Below are positions 1-27,034 of a stretch of DNA of 64,000 bases, piece by piece. How positions within the stretch are numbered: the stretch's first letter is position 1; every line of letters begins with the position of its first letter. The stretch spans positions 129,501-193,500 of the forward strand of contig NC_135564.1 of the NCBI RefSeq assembly GCF_964340395.1. The letters are read 5' to 3'. The stretch is from Glandiceps talaboti. Taxonomy: Eukaryota; Hemichordata; Enteropneusta; Spengelidae. Made by a program: the position numbers and the translations under genes. The notes under the pieces were generated by a model. That model did not search any database, was not told the origin of the DNA, and saw nothing but the letters and a program-made list of their open reading frames with translations.

Positions 1-479
1 CGCCGCTAACGTACTCTCTTATGACACAGGATGTTTTGTTGTAGTTGTTGTTGTTGTTGTTGTTAATCTTGCCACTACGTCAACAACAACAGCCAATATG
101 GTTTGATGAAAGCATTTTTCTAAATAACTTTTTGCATAAGCATAGTCATGATAATTTATCAGACGTCACACGAATAGATTTTTGATAAATCTACACAACA
201 ATCAACGAGCTGTCCATTACGTTAACCATGCACACAGTCATGCAAATATATTGTTACGTATCCTGGTTCCTTTTTGTATTGAGCATTACTTTATACACAA
301 ATGTTGGAGTTTAGCTTGAATACCTTTCCTACACAAAATGATACAATGTGATTCATGTTACATATAGTTAATATACCGAGATCAAAACCATTGTGATCAA
401 TACTGTTTTAGTAAGGTAATAAAAATGAAAATGAACACCATGGATCTAATCATAGTTACAAACGTAAATATTGTAAATT

Positions 480-545
480 TCCCTTACTCGACATTGTGTT
501 AGAAGAGCCTTTGGCTCAACAATTTATCGAGTTTAAATAAAGTCA
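480..545 (+). mobile_element. Possible LINE 3' end: hairpin followed by AATAAA
   Basis: ACTCGA...AGAGCCTTTGGCTC...TCGAGT forms a two-step stem, directly followed by TAAATAAAG and a CAAA-rich tail. Ends like this occur at CR1/RTE-type retroposon 3' termini. No coding part is attached. Confidence 0.3.
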
Positions 546-1429
546 AACAAACAAATGTAATTGATGTGTATTTTATAATAATAAATAATAATTTTTAGAT
601 GCCATACCACAGTATTGCCCAACAGATATAATATTTCTGAAAACAATAATAATTCATTTATTTAAGATAATACATGCATGGGTCCTAAATAGGTTTTGGT
701 GTATTGGAATATCACTAGTTACCGTTACAGCAATGGTTAACTGATCTAGAGTCTTAATGCACAAATCCTTGAGCAGCCACCTCTTTATCAATACCCAAAT
801 GGTATATCGAATGGTAAACAATCTGAATCCAGAACTGTTCACTTTTTGTACCAAGAGAACGTGTTTTAATAAAAAATCAAATGGGTAGTAATGGTACACG
901 CAGTGAAGTTTATTTCAACCGCTGAGTTGTAACAGGTCACAGAGAATAGGTGCATTAAAGTTAATGTCGTGTAGGATACATTCTGAATTAATTTCAAAAC
1001 TCCCGTCACACGAGGGTGACAATGGTTAACATTTTGTTTTCCAGGACAGAGAGTTTCATGGTATGGCTAGAACCAAATGGTAATATAAACCAAAAGAGAA
1101 ATATTTCTATGTTAATTTATGTTTCCTTTGCTTTCTAACTCTATGGGCGGGTCCTCATTTGAACAATATACAAACACAAACAACGGTACTAGACATGTTT
1201 CAGTTTATATGGTCCGCTGTTATATTACAACTTGAAGTAATTATAATTACTCCAAGATTATAATAATGGCATGGTTTTTGACGAAGTAGAATAGTCAATA
1301 CTTAAATAGTTTACAGTATTGTATTGTAATTTTAATTCGTATGTTGGCTTTTTTACTAAACCCACTATCCTATAGTTCGTCCTTTATTTGCAATATTTCG
1401 GTCAGGGGTGTATTTATATGACAAAAATA

Positions 1430-2260
1430 TCACCAATGGCGTTGTAGCATAACTGTACAGTTTTTACAAATGTTTATCCATATGCTAGTCCATGCTAACA
1501 ATAGGTGTTCATTTGCTAAATAATTATCCAGTTGCCTATCCAACCATGTTGCTATCTTTACGATATATGTGATCATTTGGCTGTTGCTATGGGCGTGGTC
1601 TTGTTGCTAGGCAAATTTACAAACAGTTTTGAAATGTGTATTCAATTGTCTATTTAACACTGTTGTTATCTTTGCAATATACGCGATTGTTTGGCTGTTG
1701 CTATGGGCGTGGTCATGGTTGCTAGGGTATTTGAATACATTTTTTGAATGTTTACTCACTTGCCTACCAGATGATGTTGTTATTTGACCAAAATATACTG
1801 CCATTTGGTTGTTGCTAAAGGACGTGGTCATGGGCCAATTTTGTCAAAATGTTTTGAAGGAAATCTGCAGAATAACACTTTCAGAAACATCTCGCCAAGT
1901 TTCAGAGTCATTGACCAAGTACTTTTTGAGATATAAGTTTTTGACCAAAATGAACATTCTTACACCTAATTTGCATATCACTCATGGAATCATTGTATGC
2001 TTAATATTTCTTCGTCCATACATCCCTAGATGCATTCCCATTAAATTTCAGCCTAATCTGCTCAGTAGTTTTGGAATTATATATCTTTAACCAAAAAGAC
2101 ACATTTTAGCCCTAATTTGCATATTACTGATAGAATCATCATGTCATGAACAAATCTTACTTTACATCCCTTAAAGAATGTTCCCACCAAATTTCGCGCC
2201 AATCTGCCCAGTAGTTTCTGAGTTATTGAAGAAATCGGCTATGAACTGGACAAGTACCTG
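1430..2260 (-). repeat. Dispersed repeat, copy 1 (inverted relative to 43650-44370)
   Basis: Contains two or three tandem units of about 130 bp with GGCTGTTGCTATGGGCGTGG, then units with ATTTGCATAT.ACTGAT.GAATCAT and CAATCTGCCCAGTAGTTTCTGA. The same blocks in reverse complement make up 43650-44370. Small frames on it are not genes. Confidence 0.7.
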
Positions 2261-2795
2261 GTTATATAGAAAAGAGATTTGTCTCTCAATTACCCATGGA
2301 TATGTACTATACAAGGTTCGCGTTAACGCGTTATTCCGCGTCCGGGATGCAATGCATTTGAATGGGACCCACTTCATACGCAAATGCTACAAATGTTACT
2401 TGTTTATGTGGCCGCTTAGTCTGATAGCATCCGATAAGCTTTTGATTGAGGAACATGTGGTTCTATTATTGAATAAAAGTTTCACTAGTCTACGTAATAG
2501 ACGATTTTTTAAAAACAAAATAATATTTACTCCCCCCCCCTATACATGGGTTCATGTACGTTCTGATAGTATCTGTAACAGGTACTTGTCCGTCACCGTC
2601 ATTATGACACGTGACAATACAAGGGGATTAACCCGTAATCGTAATTGTTAGTATTTGTCCCCAAAGCGACGATATCTCAGACTAATTTATATGTTCTGTT
2701 CCATACACAAGTTTAAAATATCCGCAATTTATCGAACCCTGACTTAACCTTCGGAATTATATATTTGGCCAGAAAGCTATTCAAATTGTGAATAC

Positions 2796-2797
2796 GG

Positions 2798-2828
<31 letters not shown>
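2796..2828. repeat. (GTT)n microsatellite
   Basis: Eleven GTT units; a shorter one lies at about 40-65. Confidence 0.95.
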
Positions 2829-2830
<2 letters not shown>

Positions 2831-3498
2831 TTGGTCAGTAATCCGATGTATATCATCAACACTGTGAATGTCATACACATAGTTACTACCCTTACCACTT
2901 TTCAACAATTTGTGCTAGCGTTTTTTAAATTAAATACTGTACTTAAAGACTTAGCTCCCAGAGAAAAATGTGTTTTTAATTTAGTGTACCATCTCACATA
3001 TTTTATAACCAATGCAAACCATCACTCTCCTTGATGACAATAATTACATGTAATTATGTTGTTATATATCATCAAGCGTGTTGGCAATTTTGTATGCTGA
3101 TCAATTCCTACCATTTTAGTTACATCTAAACATAAATATATCAGACAGTATAATAAGCTTATGTGCAATATTAAACATGAAATGTTGTATTACGAGGCAT
3201 TTTTAAAACTTGACAACACTTACGACGCTTACGTTTCAGACAACCAACACAAAAATGTGTGGTTTGTCGAATAAATTAAGTTCAACCAAGTATTACCCAT
3301 ACCTCCATGGTTCAACTATTGGTGTACACGCGAGACTAATATACATATATTCATGGTAAAACTATATAGAGTACATGTTGATATGTAGGGGGGGGGGGGC
3401 AAAACTTGGGTTGGTTATGAGAGATTTAACGAATCTAATAAAAGGGCGAGTCATTTCTTTTTCTTTACTCTTAGGACTGTGTTGGGATTTAATGCATA

Positions 3499-3546
3499 GC
3501 TCCAAGCATAGACCCTACACCAGTGTGGTAGGGTCTATGCTCCAAG
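3499..3546. repeat. Short palindrome with GCATAGACCCTAC arms
   Basis: Perfect 13-bp arms at 3506-3518 and 3528-3540, with the direct octamer GCTCCAAG on both sides (3499-3506 and 3539-3546). Confidence 0.85.
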
Positions 3547-4875
3547 TTAAGAGAATTTTGTTTCCTGTATTGTATGGCGTAACAAATCTTTGAAAGAAAT
3601 AATCTCCGTAAATGGAAAAGGCGATTGGCTCTCTATGCTGAAATCGTTGCTGGGGGATGGTACTAACAGACATACTCGTTTAACAGCGTCGTTAACAACG
3701 TCTTCAAATTTGTGGAAAATAGTATTCCATCATTCAAACACTTTTTTGTAAAGTAAAAGCGACGCAACTCTGCCCTTACCCGTTTTACACCTTTTTTTCT
3801 ATGAACGTTCACCGATGCGTGACTCCTGCATAATTAATAACTAATGAGAATGGAATACAGTGTTCATAGAATCTTAAGGCTTGGTATTCTATATTAATTT
3901 AAAAACATTCTCAAATTTTAGAGATGGATTTGGAGTCTCACTAATGCTATCTTCGTGATTGTCCGTCGCCGTTTAGGGAAACCAGCAAACCCTCCTTTTA
4001 AATTGCACTATTTTTGTTTCATTTTTCTGAAGCAACACGACGAGTGTCAATCAATAATCCGTTTAAAATCAGTAACGATTGAGCTAAATCAACTGGTAGA
4101 CGAACAGTTATTAATAAAACAGTAACAACCGAATGTTTGTTCACGGCATCACCCAGATAAAAAGTATCGAAAACGGCAATTGTTAGCTCTGATATATTTT
4201 AAAGTGGTTGTGCCAAGTCCGAGTTGCTATAGGCGTTGCATAGAAGCTGTGCCTCTCGGTAGATTCGCTGTGTAGTACCAGTATTTGATAGCATGCCTGC
4301 TATACGTATACTGCGCTATGGTAACACTGTTTTCTGTTAGCATGTTATTCCTACTGTAATGTATATCGACTGCAAAATATATTTCAGTGTATAGGATTGT
4401 GACCAGTGCTTAAAGCCTGTCACCAGACCCAACAATACTATTCCTTCCTCATGACCAATTTACAGACTGACTTGTACACTATATAGTTATAGGGTAGTGA
4501 GAGTTCATTGAGTCCAGTACTTACCTTGGATCTCCGTAAATGAACCCAATAGTAAGAGTGTTAGTCCCAAAACATGGCAGGAAACCGGTGACCCCATATC
4601 ATGGACAAACAACGTGTGGTGTTGGAAATATCCACTGAAATGGTCACAAACTCTTAGGAAACAGTGCCACTATGGGCATCGGGCAAGTTGTTAGAATGTA
4701 TTAGGGGCCCCACCCAAATCAACCATTGTCACCCTGATTATGTAAGATGATAATGAGAATGAGTAAAAGTCTGTTGGACTTTCCTATTGTCAAGTCCTCC
4801 TCTTCTGTTTGGACAAGTTCATTACACACTCCTTTCTCAAAGTGATACCTTGTAGACGTCGGGTACAACAGATAT

Positions 4876-4912
4876 TCACTCACTCACTCACTCACTCACT
4901 CACTCACTCAAA
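4876..4912. repeat. (ACTC)n microsatellite
   Basis: About nine ACTC units. Confidence 0.95.
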
Positions 4913-5362
4913 AAATGCAGGACATTTTGCACCTAGGACAGATTCATATGTTTGTCAGCAGGTCTCCAAATCGAAAGAGGAAATCTTGGACAAGAAAAAG
5001 ATCAACGTTAATCTATGTATTGTCGATGGATTGCGTGGCCGTTCATAAGAAAATATGCAAGAGACTACTAGTACACGGACGTCCACTATGGCCATGAATG
5101 GATCACGAGGTGTATGGGTGAGAAAGTGTTACTTGTAAATCCATCGAAAGCCTTGAGTTATTCAGTTATGAACAACCCGTGTACACCTATGGAGTTCTTC
5201 CCATTGGCAGAATTTCAACCGATAGTTCGAAAAAAGCTCTGAGGTGAAACCACCAGGGTACCAGTGATCGATCGTGACGTTGTATTCATTCAATTTGGAG
5301 CTCAGTGATAATACGTGATGACGTATATGTTCAGCTGTAGACGTTACTAAGATGGCAACACA

Positions 5363-5423
5363 GGCCATAGACCCTCCACCCACCTATTAAGTGGAGTGTG
5401 GGTGGAGGGTCTATGCATAGGCC
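5363..5423. repeat. Short palindrome with CATAGACCCTCCACCCAC arms
   Basis: Perfect 18-bp arms at 5366-5383 and 5398-5415. One arm, with a single change, recurs alone at 48363-48380. Confidence 0.9.
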
Positions 5424-6175
5424 TACTCAAACACCGTTTTGTAATAGTATGAAGTCGTTCTGATAGTGGTATTTTCCACCTGTACTACCATTGCATCCAA
5501 AGTGATGGAAGAGAGCCCACATGCCTGCAAGGCATACAGTAAATCTACATTTAATGCAAATATCGGACGATGATAGGTGAGCAGTAGAAGTCTCTGGAAA
5601 ACTGTCCAAGAAGTTTATTCGCATACGATATATTGTTAATTTCCAATATATTACCATCTTTTGATTTAAATACTACCGAAGATCACTACGAACTGAGATA
5701 CCAGTAAAATGTACGGAAACTAACCCACAGCTAACGGGGTGATCAATTAGTGACTGACAAACGTTCTACCCCATAAATGGGTGTCTCTAAACTGAACAAT
5801 CAAATAATCACTGAAGGTTCCTCTTTTCTTCTTACATCAAATTCAGAAAATACTTTAACCACTTTTTACTGACTTAATACATGTGTGTTGTACGTCTGCT
5901 ATTGGTCATGCTGTGATCATTAGTTTTTCCTATAATCTATTTTGTCGTCATTGTTTTTTATCTGGTTTGGAGTTTTTTAACTGATAGACCTGACTGAGAT
6001 ATAATAGTATTCAAATTTAGTTTTTTATTTTGATAATGTACATCATGGGTATATAAAATGTCCGAACACAGGAGGTCTTCTCCAGTGTCTAAAATTAGGA
6101 ACACAACCAAGGTCGGGAGACACGTAGTTTCCCATTTAGAATGGATTTACACACACACGTACACACTGTACCACT

Positions 6176-6226
6176 ATACATACATACATACATACATACA
6201 TACATACATACATACGTACGTACGTA

Positions 6227-6270
<44 letters not shown>
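6176..6270. repeat. (CATA)n(CGTA)n(CA)n microsatellite
   Basis: Three successive simple repeats; the frames across it (THTH...) are spurious. Confidence 0.97.
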
Positions 6271-6272
<2 letters not shown>

Positions 6273-6494
6273 GAGTACCTATACCAAATTACATATATTA
6301 GGCCCTATATAGTGGCAAACTCTAAACATGTTCATTTTAAACTTCTCTGTATGAGTCAAGGTAAAGGTAATTTATTCACCACTACAAGGCACCCCTATCA
6401 CCCGTTTGTGTAGTCATAGACAGTTGTAATACAACTTGTATGTAATCTACCACATGCAATAACTTTTGTTACTTGTAAGCTTAGTTTTAGTTTG

Positions 6495-6806
6495 CAGTGT
6501 TCTCCCCAACGTCCTTACCACTAGGCTGTCATGCCTGGCAGGTTTCTGTCATGCTCCAAAAGTGTTCTACCGCCCTTGAGCTTTAGTAATCTTTGGATGA
6601 CAAAATCATAATAATACTTGGTTGGTCCCAATGTACATGAGTGTATGTGTTAAAATAAACTTGTCAGAGTTTGTTCCAGTGTTGAAGACATGCATATTAT
6701 ATGCTGATCACTATGTAAACCAGTATGCAAATTACCATATTATTTAAATGTAAATGAATGTGCAAATTAGCCGCAATCCTTGCTATCCACCCTAGGGAGA
6801 ACACAG
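6495..6806. mobile_element. MITE-like element, CAGTGTTCTCCC family, copy 1
   Basis: Starts CAGTGTTCTCCCC and ends CCTAGGGAGAACACAG, short inverted ends like those of hAT elements. The hexamer AGTTTG flanks both sides. About 300 bp, AT-rich and non-coding. Related to 42289-42774. Confidence 0.55.
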
Positions 6807-7947
6807 AGTTTGTGATTATCTTAGTTTGCCGATAGCTTGCTTTCACTGTTAGTAAGTATTCGATGCGAAATTTACCGTCTTGCCACGGGACTTCTGAATT
6901 ACACCAGAGAGTTATTATTCTTCTATACGGAATCTTTCAGGACTTTTTTACGACTGAATGTGGTAGCGATTTTTAGGGGTTTTTTTCAGTCAAGTCACGG
7001 GGCATGCAGAGTTTGACGAGTATTAATCGGATAAGTACATTCACCCTTGTAACTGATGTCATTAAAACTTTCACTTTAAACATAGTTCAAAATTCTTTAT
7101 AACCTTAGCAAGGCTGTCACTACTTTCTTGAGCAGAACTGTAAAGGAAAACGTCTTTGTCAGGGCTTCATACTAATATATGTAATTCCCATTGTCATCGA
7201 ACATGAGATGATTTTTTTTCTTAGCTTCCCGCCAGGACTCAAACTTATCCGATATGTTGCAAATCGCGACTCTCGCTCATAGACAAATTAACAGTAACAT
7301 TCAAAATGTATTACTAGCTACTAGTAATAGCGTAGAAGTGGGGGATTTATAGCATGTATAGTGAAACCGTTTATTTGAAACAATACGATGATCTTATTTT
7401 TAAATATCACAAATGTTTCTACCATCGTTCTGGTGTGTTTGTTATTGTTCCTTGGTTTAAAAAAAATAAACAAACACCTAGTTGACGACAATCTAAGGAA
7501 AACTTAATTTAGACATCCCCTCCACTGCCTATGATTTAGGAGGTAGAAAGCTGAGATAAACTTCGTCCAACCATGGTCCAAGCAAGTGTGAATGACCCGT
7601 CGACAGCAACCTTGTTGCTATGAGAGACAAAGGATTATAGGTCACCAATATGCAAATTAATTCCTCGAGGCTTTCTTTACAAAGTGTCTATAGTAGGGCC
7701 CACACCCAACATTGTTCATTTGTTTTGTTAACAAGCTTAATCATTGTGAAGATTCTCCACTTCTTTATGTCCGTCTCATTTCAATGAAATTTGCTTCATA
7801 CCAGCACAGACAGTGGAGGGGAGACCAGTAACCATTTCCTCACAACATTCTAGTTGTAAAATATGTGCATAATTGACATAAGTCCTTTAAGGATCATCGG
7901 CACAAGAGCACAATTTACAGTATGTTCATGTCATACAATTCTCCTGA

Positions 7948-7973
7948 TACTACCATAGACGTCTATGGTAGTA
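7948..7973. repeat. Perfect 26-bp palindrome centred on AGACGTCT
   Basis: Two 13-bp arms (TACTACCATAGAC and its complement) with no spacer. Shares CATAGAC with the palindromes at 3.5 and 5.4 kb. Confidence 0.9.
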
Positions 7974-9879
7974 CTTGACATGACTTCTCAAGTACATTAT
8001 CGTGCTAAGACCACTGATCACTAAGGCAAAGACATTTTTAAAGGGTAGATAGGTCGGTATTTTATTTACCTAACTATTTTGAAAATACTTCTACCCCAAG
8101 ATAAGATACTCGTCACAATACTTCGAATCGATAGCAGTTATTGAGGTGTAAAAGAACTAAATAGTATGAAAACAGTTATAAGTTAAAGTAGACGAACGTG
8201 TATGTTATGCAGACTGTACTGTTGATCGGTCGGCTTATCAGAAACACACTATTTTTTGTTTGGCCTAAATGTTGTACTAAAAAAATTCATGGTTCACACG
8301 GGAACTTGTTTCCTTTATTTCAATACCGTTCTTTGTTCCATTAGAATCAATTGGAAGCGCTACTCTATTTTGCATTTATTGCTGCGGTGAGTTAGTGGCT
8401 GTACTCAATGGAACAAATCGACTCCAAATGTCTCATTGTGTGATTAAATTCCAGATATACATACTCACAAGTTTACAGTTCAGAAGAATACTGTTGTATA
8501 TCCACTTTTGTTCTTTTCAACTTTATTACACCCCTTGTTAACGTTCTATCATTTGTAAACAAGCGATGTAAACAGGCTAACAAATTTGACACTACGGCAG
8601 AAATCTGAGATGGGAAGACCAAATTATATACAACAAAGTGATTGCATGGCAAAATGATATTACTTTTCATAGTGTGACGTAACTCATACAACGCAAATAC
8701 ATTTTGTAAAGTGTAAACATTGATGTATTGCTGGAGTTGTTTCATTACATGTACTTGAAATATTCATATGAAAATAGCTGGAGTTTATCTCTTATTTACA
8801 ATTGACATTTTTTTCAAATATGCATATGACAGTTTATTTGCTTTAGTGTTATCTTATCAATGGAGCCACGGGATTATTTTGTTCTGAGTCAACTTTTTCT
8901 ATACCTTTGTTTTTCACGCCTAAACTTTAATCCTTATTTTAAACAATTTTCAAAAACGGTTGCTTATTTGTGTGAGTGTTTGTTTTGTTGTTTGTTTTTG
9001 TGTTTGTTTTTAACAGGGAATGTTGAAGTGAAATCACCAATACTACACGATTGGAACTTCAAGACAATATAAAACAACAAAAACGTTCATCAAAAATGAT
9101 TAAAGAGTCAATTAACAAAATGTCTTTATTTAAAAAAAAGCGAAATATAATATATTTACATTGTCAATAAATAATCAAAGTTAAGCATCAATAAAACTCA
9201 TTATTTATATTTATAGTGTTGTACAATATTTACAAGTGTATTGGCATAATAATATTCCATATTTGTGTACTGACATAACAGTAGTCATAACGTTGTTTGT
9301 TTGTTTATTCGTTTCTTCAATGTATTGTCTATTCTTTGGCACGATTCTTTGTTTGTCTTGATCGTGATTTCTTCTTGGTGTTACACACTTCCAAAACTAG
9401 ATGCAAACTGGAAGGAAAGAAATGACCAAATGTTATGGATAACAGATAGAACGAATATCGCAACATTTCTCCATAATTTGACAATAATTATCTTTCATCA
9501 TAGTCTGGATACCAACGTGGTATCCAATCATCTCCAAACCCCGTACAAGACAGATTTTAATAGTTTGATGAAGGAGAGTCAAGGTGCCAATGGTTAACCA
9601 AAATTTGGACCACTGACCAGTCACCAACAGACCAAATAAATTACATATGTTACTATTTCATATGAAGTGTGAAGTATGCGATGACATATGCAATACGCAT
9701 TCTTTTTTTTGTGTCATATGCATACCTTTTGTAAATGAGATTAAATGTATGACTCATGCAATTATTACGTGTACATGTGTAGCACGTCACATTCATTATT
9801 TCAATTGCCAATGATTACGTCATACTCATTTTGCCATGAATTAGGAAGATTCAAATAGGATTTGTTATAGAATGTGTCA

Positions 9880-9932
9880 GTTAGTCAGTCAATCAGCCAG
9901 CCAGTTAGTCGGTCTGCAACCAGTTAAGTGGA

Positions 9933-9965
<33 letters not shown>

Positions 9966-10350
9966 AGTCAGTTAATTGGACAGTCAGTCAGTCAGTCAGT
10001 CAGTCAGTCGGTCGGTCGGTCGGTCGGTTAGTCAGTCAGTCAATCGGTCGGTCGGTCGGTCGGTCGGTCGGTCGGTCGGTCGGTCGGTCGGTCAGTCAGT
10101 CAGTCAGTCAGTCAGTCAGTCAGTCAGTCAGTCAGTCAGTCAGTCAGTCAGTCAGCCAGCCAGCCAGTCAGTCAGTCAGTCAGTCAGTTAGTTAGTTATT
10201 TAGTTAGTTATTTAGCCAGTCAGTTAGTTAGGTACATGTCAGTCAGTCAGTCAGTCAGTCAGTCAGTCAGCCAGTCAGTCAGTCAGCCAGTCAGTCAGTT
10301 AGTTAGTTATTTAGTTAGTTATTTAGCCAGTCAGTTAGTTAGGTACATGT
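9880..10350. repeat. (CAGT/CGGT)n array downstream of the mucin gene
   Basis: A tetranucleotide array with blocks of CAGT, CGGT and TTAG, plus a duplicated 3' part of about 105 bp (GTTATTTAGCCAGTCAGTTA occurs twice). It lies about 260 bp beyond the mucin stop on that gene's strand. Confidence 0.95.
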
Positions 10351-10611
10351 CAGTCAGTAAGTAAGTTAGGTACGTCAGTTAATTAGTTAGTTACGTGTAG
10401 GTGCACGAATGGTGGTAAGTGACAGGCTCATTCGTTGGCCCTAAATGTACGTGAATGTTCCATTTTTGGCGCAGGACTCATGCTGAGGGACATCAGATGT
10501 TGAAAACTCATTTTCTCCAGAACAGATTATGACATTGCCCAGTATCTAAATTTGCCGATTCCTAGAAATTCATCCTTACATTTTTACTAATACTTTTGAA
10601 ACATGAATTCG

Positions 10612-24249
<13,638 letters not shown>

Positions 24250-27034
24250 TGTAAGTTGTAGTTGTAGAACAAATATCTAGGCCGTACTTGAATGCTTTCT
24301 TATCCGATGGAGAAGAGAGCGAAAAGTTTGACAAACGCAACCAATATGTACAAGTACAGTATCGCATAGTAGTGATATCACTCGTAGTAAGTTTTAGGTG
24401 TACACGCCCAGATGACTGACTGTGTTTAAAGTTTGTTATACAAATGAGATAACAAAAGGATGTGCATCGTACACGCTGTAGGCGGAGCCTCGGCCGGCTA
24501 TTTGACTGTCTTCGAAGAAACTATCTCACGCCAGAAGTATATCACAATTTATATGGCTTTGTCTTATTCTATGAATCAACACTGTCTCTATGCCATGGTC
24601 TTGTTAACTCCTGATGGAAAATTTGTTATTATAGTTTTCGTTTTTGCATCTATCGACTTCAGTGCTTTTCTTCGTTTGCATATATATATATTGTTATGTA
24701 AATATTCTAAATATAGCATCGCCTTTCATCACTGGTAGTCCTAATCCTACTTGCAGACTATATGATCTGAGGTCTTATCTATTACGAGTTTAAATCGCAG
24801 ACACAGCAGAAGAAAATGAACTGTACAGAACAAAAGTCAAATCGGATACAAATTGTTGCTTGCGTCTGTCTCTTGCAGAGGTCGATTCATATACACAGTA
24901 ATTACAATTTCATGATAATACTTTCTCTCTTCTCTCAGTCATGCAAATGCAGCTTCAGTAAATTTAGGATAATTTCCCCTATTACACCTGACCCTTTTAA
25001 AATGGTATGACATCTACATAACTAGTACTGAAGTATTCATTATGATAATTACACAAGTAGGTATTGTTGAAGACACAAATACCGCTTTCTGGTCAAGAGA
25101 AGAGAATGGTGAATTATAAAAGAAGAGAGGTTGTGATTTTTGTAACAGTGCTTGGCCTTGAGATCGTGTCATGGATGATGTAACATGTGAAAACTTATGG
25201 TTACACTAGTTTTCCTTGATTGATTAGTTCCCTTCACGACAAGCACATGCGTGCAAATGATTCCTCAGGCCCGATTCTCTCTTAGCTTTTTAGAAACTTT
25301 TGATTCATGTCAATTAGTTTGCACCTGATGAAATATACTTTCGTTCCAATTTCTCTTCTTATTCATTTAATTGTCTTTGAGTTTTTCTCGGTAACAATAG
25401 TTGCATAATATATTTCTTTTCTCTATACCATGCAAGTTCCAACCGATGACCCGTGATTCTGAACAAAAATCCTTACATCGGTTGATTGCAAAGAAGATAA
25501 AACGCTTTCACGAATACAACTTTATACGTCACCTGTCACCAATCTCGCATTCTGATTGGTCGAGAGCCCTGCAGATACACAGGCGTATTTTTCACCAACA
25601 GCCGTATTTTTGCTTGTTGTATCACGTGATCACTGCACGTCCCCTTGTAAACAAATCTAGCAGACAACTAGAAATACAGCTTATAACCAGCATTTCCAAT
25701 GCCAAATTTGTTGTCAACCGAACAAAATATCACCGTTGTATAAATTGTAACAAGTCTTTGAACTGTACTTTTCATGTTACAGGGAAAAAGCCAAAAATTC
25801 CACACAGAACGGCGAAAGTCCAGTGACGGCGAAATCGCGGTCGTCACGCGATCGTAAACTTGAATTCCTAAATTTATGAAGGATATGAAAATTACCACCA
25901 CAGAGGGTGCAGTTTTTGCCTAACTAGAACAAGAAAGCATATCACGAACATTTTTGTACATTTAATGGAATGCAGTACGCAAAACAAAGACGCACTAATT
26001 TTTCAGCTGATGGTTATAAGTTTGAATATATCGCTGAGTGATATGCAAATAGTAAACAATACGCCATACTACTGAGCAAACGCGCACTCTGATTGGATGA
26101 TAAAGTTAAGGCTGACGTGTAAACAACCGCATTGCAGTTATCGGAGTGGTGCATGATACTACGCTCAACAGTATAACGCGGAAGTGATTTTATTTAAAAT
26201 GAAACAGCATTTTTAGACATTCAAAAATTAATTCATCGTCGCAGGTGACGTATAAGTATGTTATTTGCCAAATACTGTTCCACATCTTGCTGCTCGAGTT
26301 AATTTTTCCGGTATAACGGCTCGCCTCCGGCTCTCCGTTATTACCGGAAAAATTACCTCTCGCAGCAAGATATGGAACGGTATTTGGCAAATAACATATA
26401 CGTACATGTATAGCTTTATATGTGGAAGGTCATTCCCCAAGGCGCCTGATTGAATTTGGAATTGTGGGTAGTTCGTTCTGTAGACAGAGAGATTCGTCGT
26501 TGTGTATGTAGTGTCAACAACGGTGGAATTTTTAGTCTCTACAAGTTCTTTCACATCACTGAGCAGGGAAGGCAGGCACGTGGAAATAAACCTGTAGACA
26601 TCGTCCACACCGTCAACCCATCACTATCTTTCGCGACCCAAGCACCAACAATGAGTGTTGCATGGCACTATAAAGCAATGACCTATACAAGCTTTGTGGC
26701 TTTCTTCAATTGTCCTGGCCTTAGGCGTAAAGGTGTATTCGAAAAGTTGTCTCCTCAAGTGCACGATTTTGTTTTTATTGCATCGATTGTTATTGACTTC
26801 GTTTCTCTTCTTGATAAAAAAAAAAGTCAGAGAATAAAACGTAAAGTTTTCAATTCACATGTACTATATATTAGTTACCCTGAGTATGGGTGTAGTAGGT
26901 GATTCAAATGCCACAGACATCATAAACAATAGGTATGTAAATTTCAAGGACAGGTTCGGTAGGGTTGGGTCTTGTATGAATAGTATACAGCTGACCTTAA
27001 TTTGGGTTCAGTTAGAAGGAAACACCCCGCAGAT
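24250..27034. other. Head-to-head intergenic region between the mucin and CCP genes
   Basis: 2.8 kb between two divergent start codons. It holds CCAAT-type motifs (CTGATTGG near 25551 and 26092), a stretch richer in CpG at 25500-26300 and the hairpin at 26256-26401. Frames such as 25401-25826 and 26450-26902 show no known domain. Both transcription starts should lie here. Confidence 0.6.
26256..26401. repeat. Long hairpin: arms of about 64 bp, loop of about 15 bp
   Basis: Arm 26256-26319 is nearly the reverse complement of 26335-26401, with a loop rich in CTCGCCTCCGGCTCT. The match extends loosely outward with an indel (ACGTATA on both sides). It sits between the divergent mucin and CCP genes. 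It could be a foldback element or, if transcribed, a double-stranded RNA; the sequence does not decide. Confidence 0.85.

Larger units (their letters stand above)
1..10611. other. Intergenic region left of the mucin gene
   Basis: Apart from the repeats listed separately, no exon with convincing splice sites, codon pattern or family resemblance was found. The frames of 60-160 codons here (for example 2178-2651 and 9301-9597) have low-complexity or random-looking composition. One weak candidate is a last exon starting at 9018 after a good acceptor (TTTTTAACAG), with stop near 9070 and AATAAA signals near 9166 and 9190. No upstream partner exon was found. The mucin polyadenylation site on the minus strand must also lie here but was not located. 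Confidence 0.5.

Noticed and set aside
2178-2651. 157-codon frame
   Set aside because: Overlaps a dispersed repeat and a poly-C tract; no recognisable domain or codon pattern.
9860-10400. CRISPR-like or satellite interpretation of the CAGT/CGGT array
   Set aside because: No unique spacers; it is a tetranucleotide array in a eukaryotic genome.
26450-26902. 150-codon frame upstream of the CCP gene
   Set aside because: No domain, random-like composition, not in phase with a donor; the signal-peptide exon at 27035 explains the gene start.
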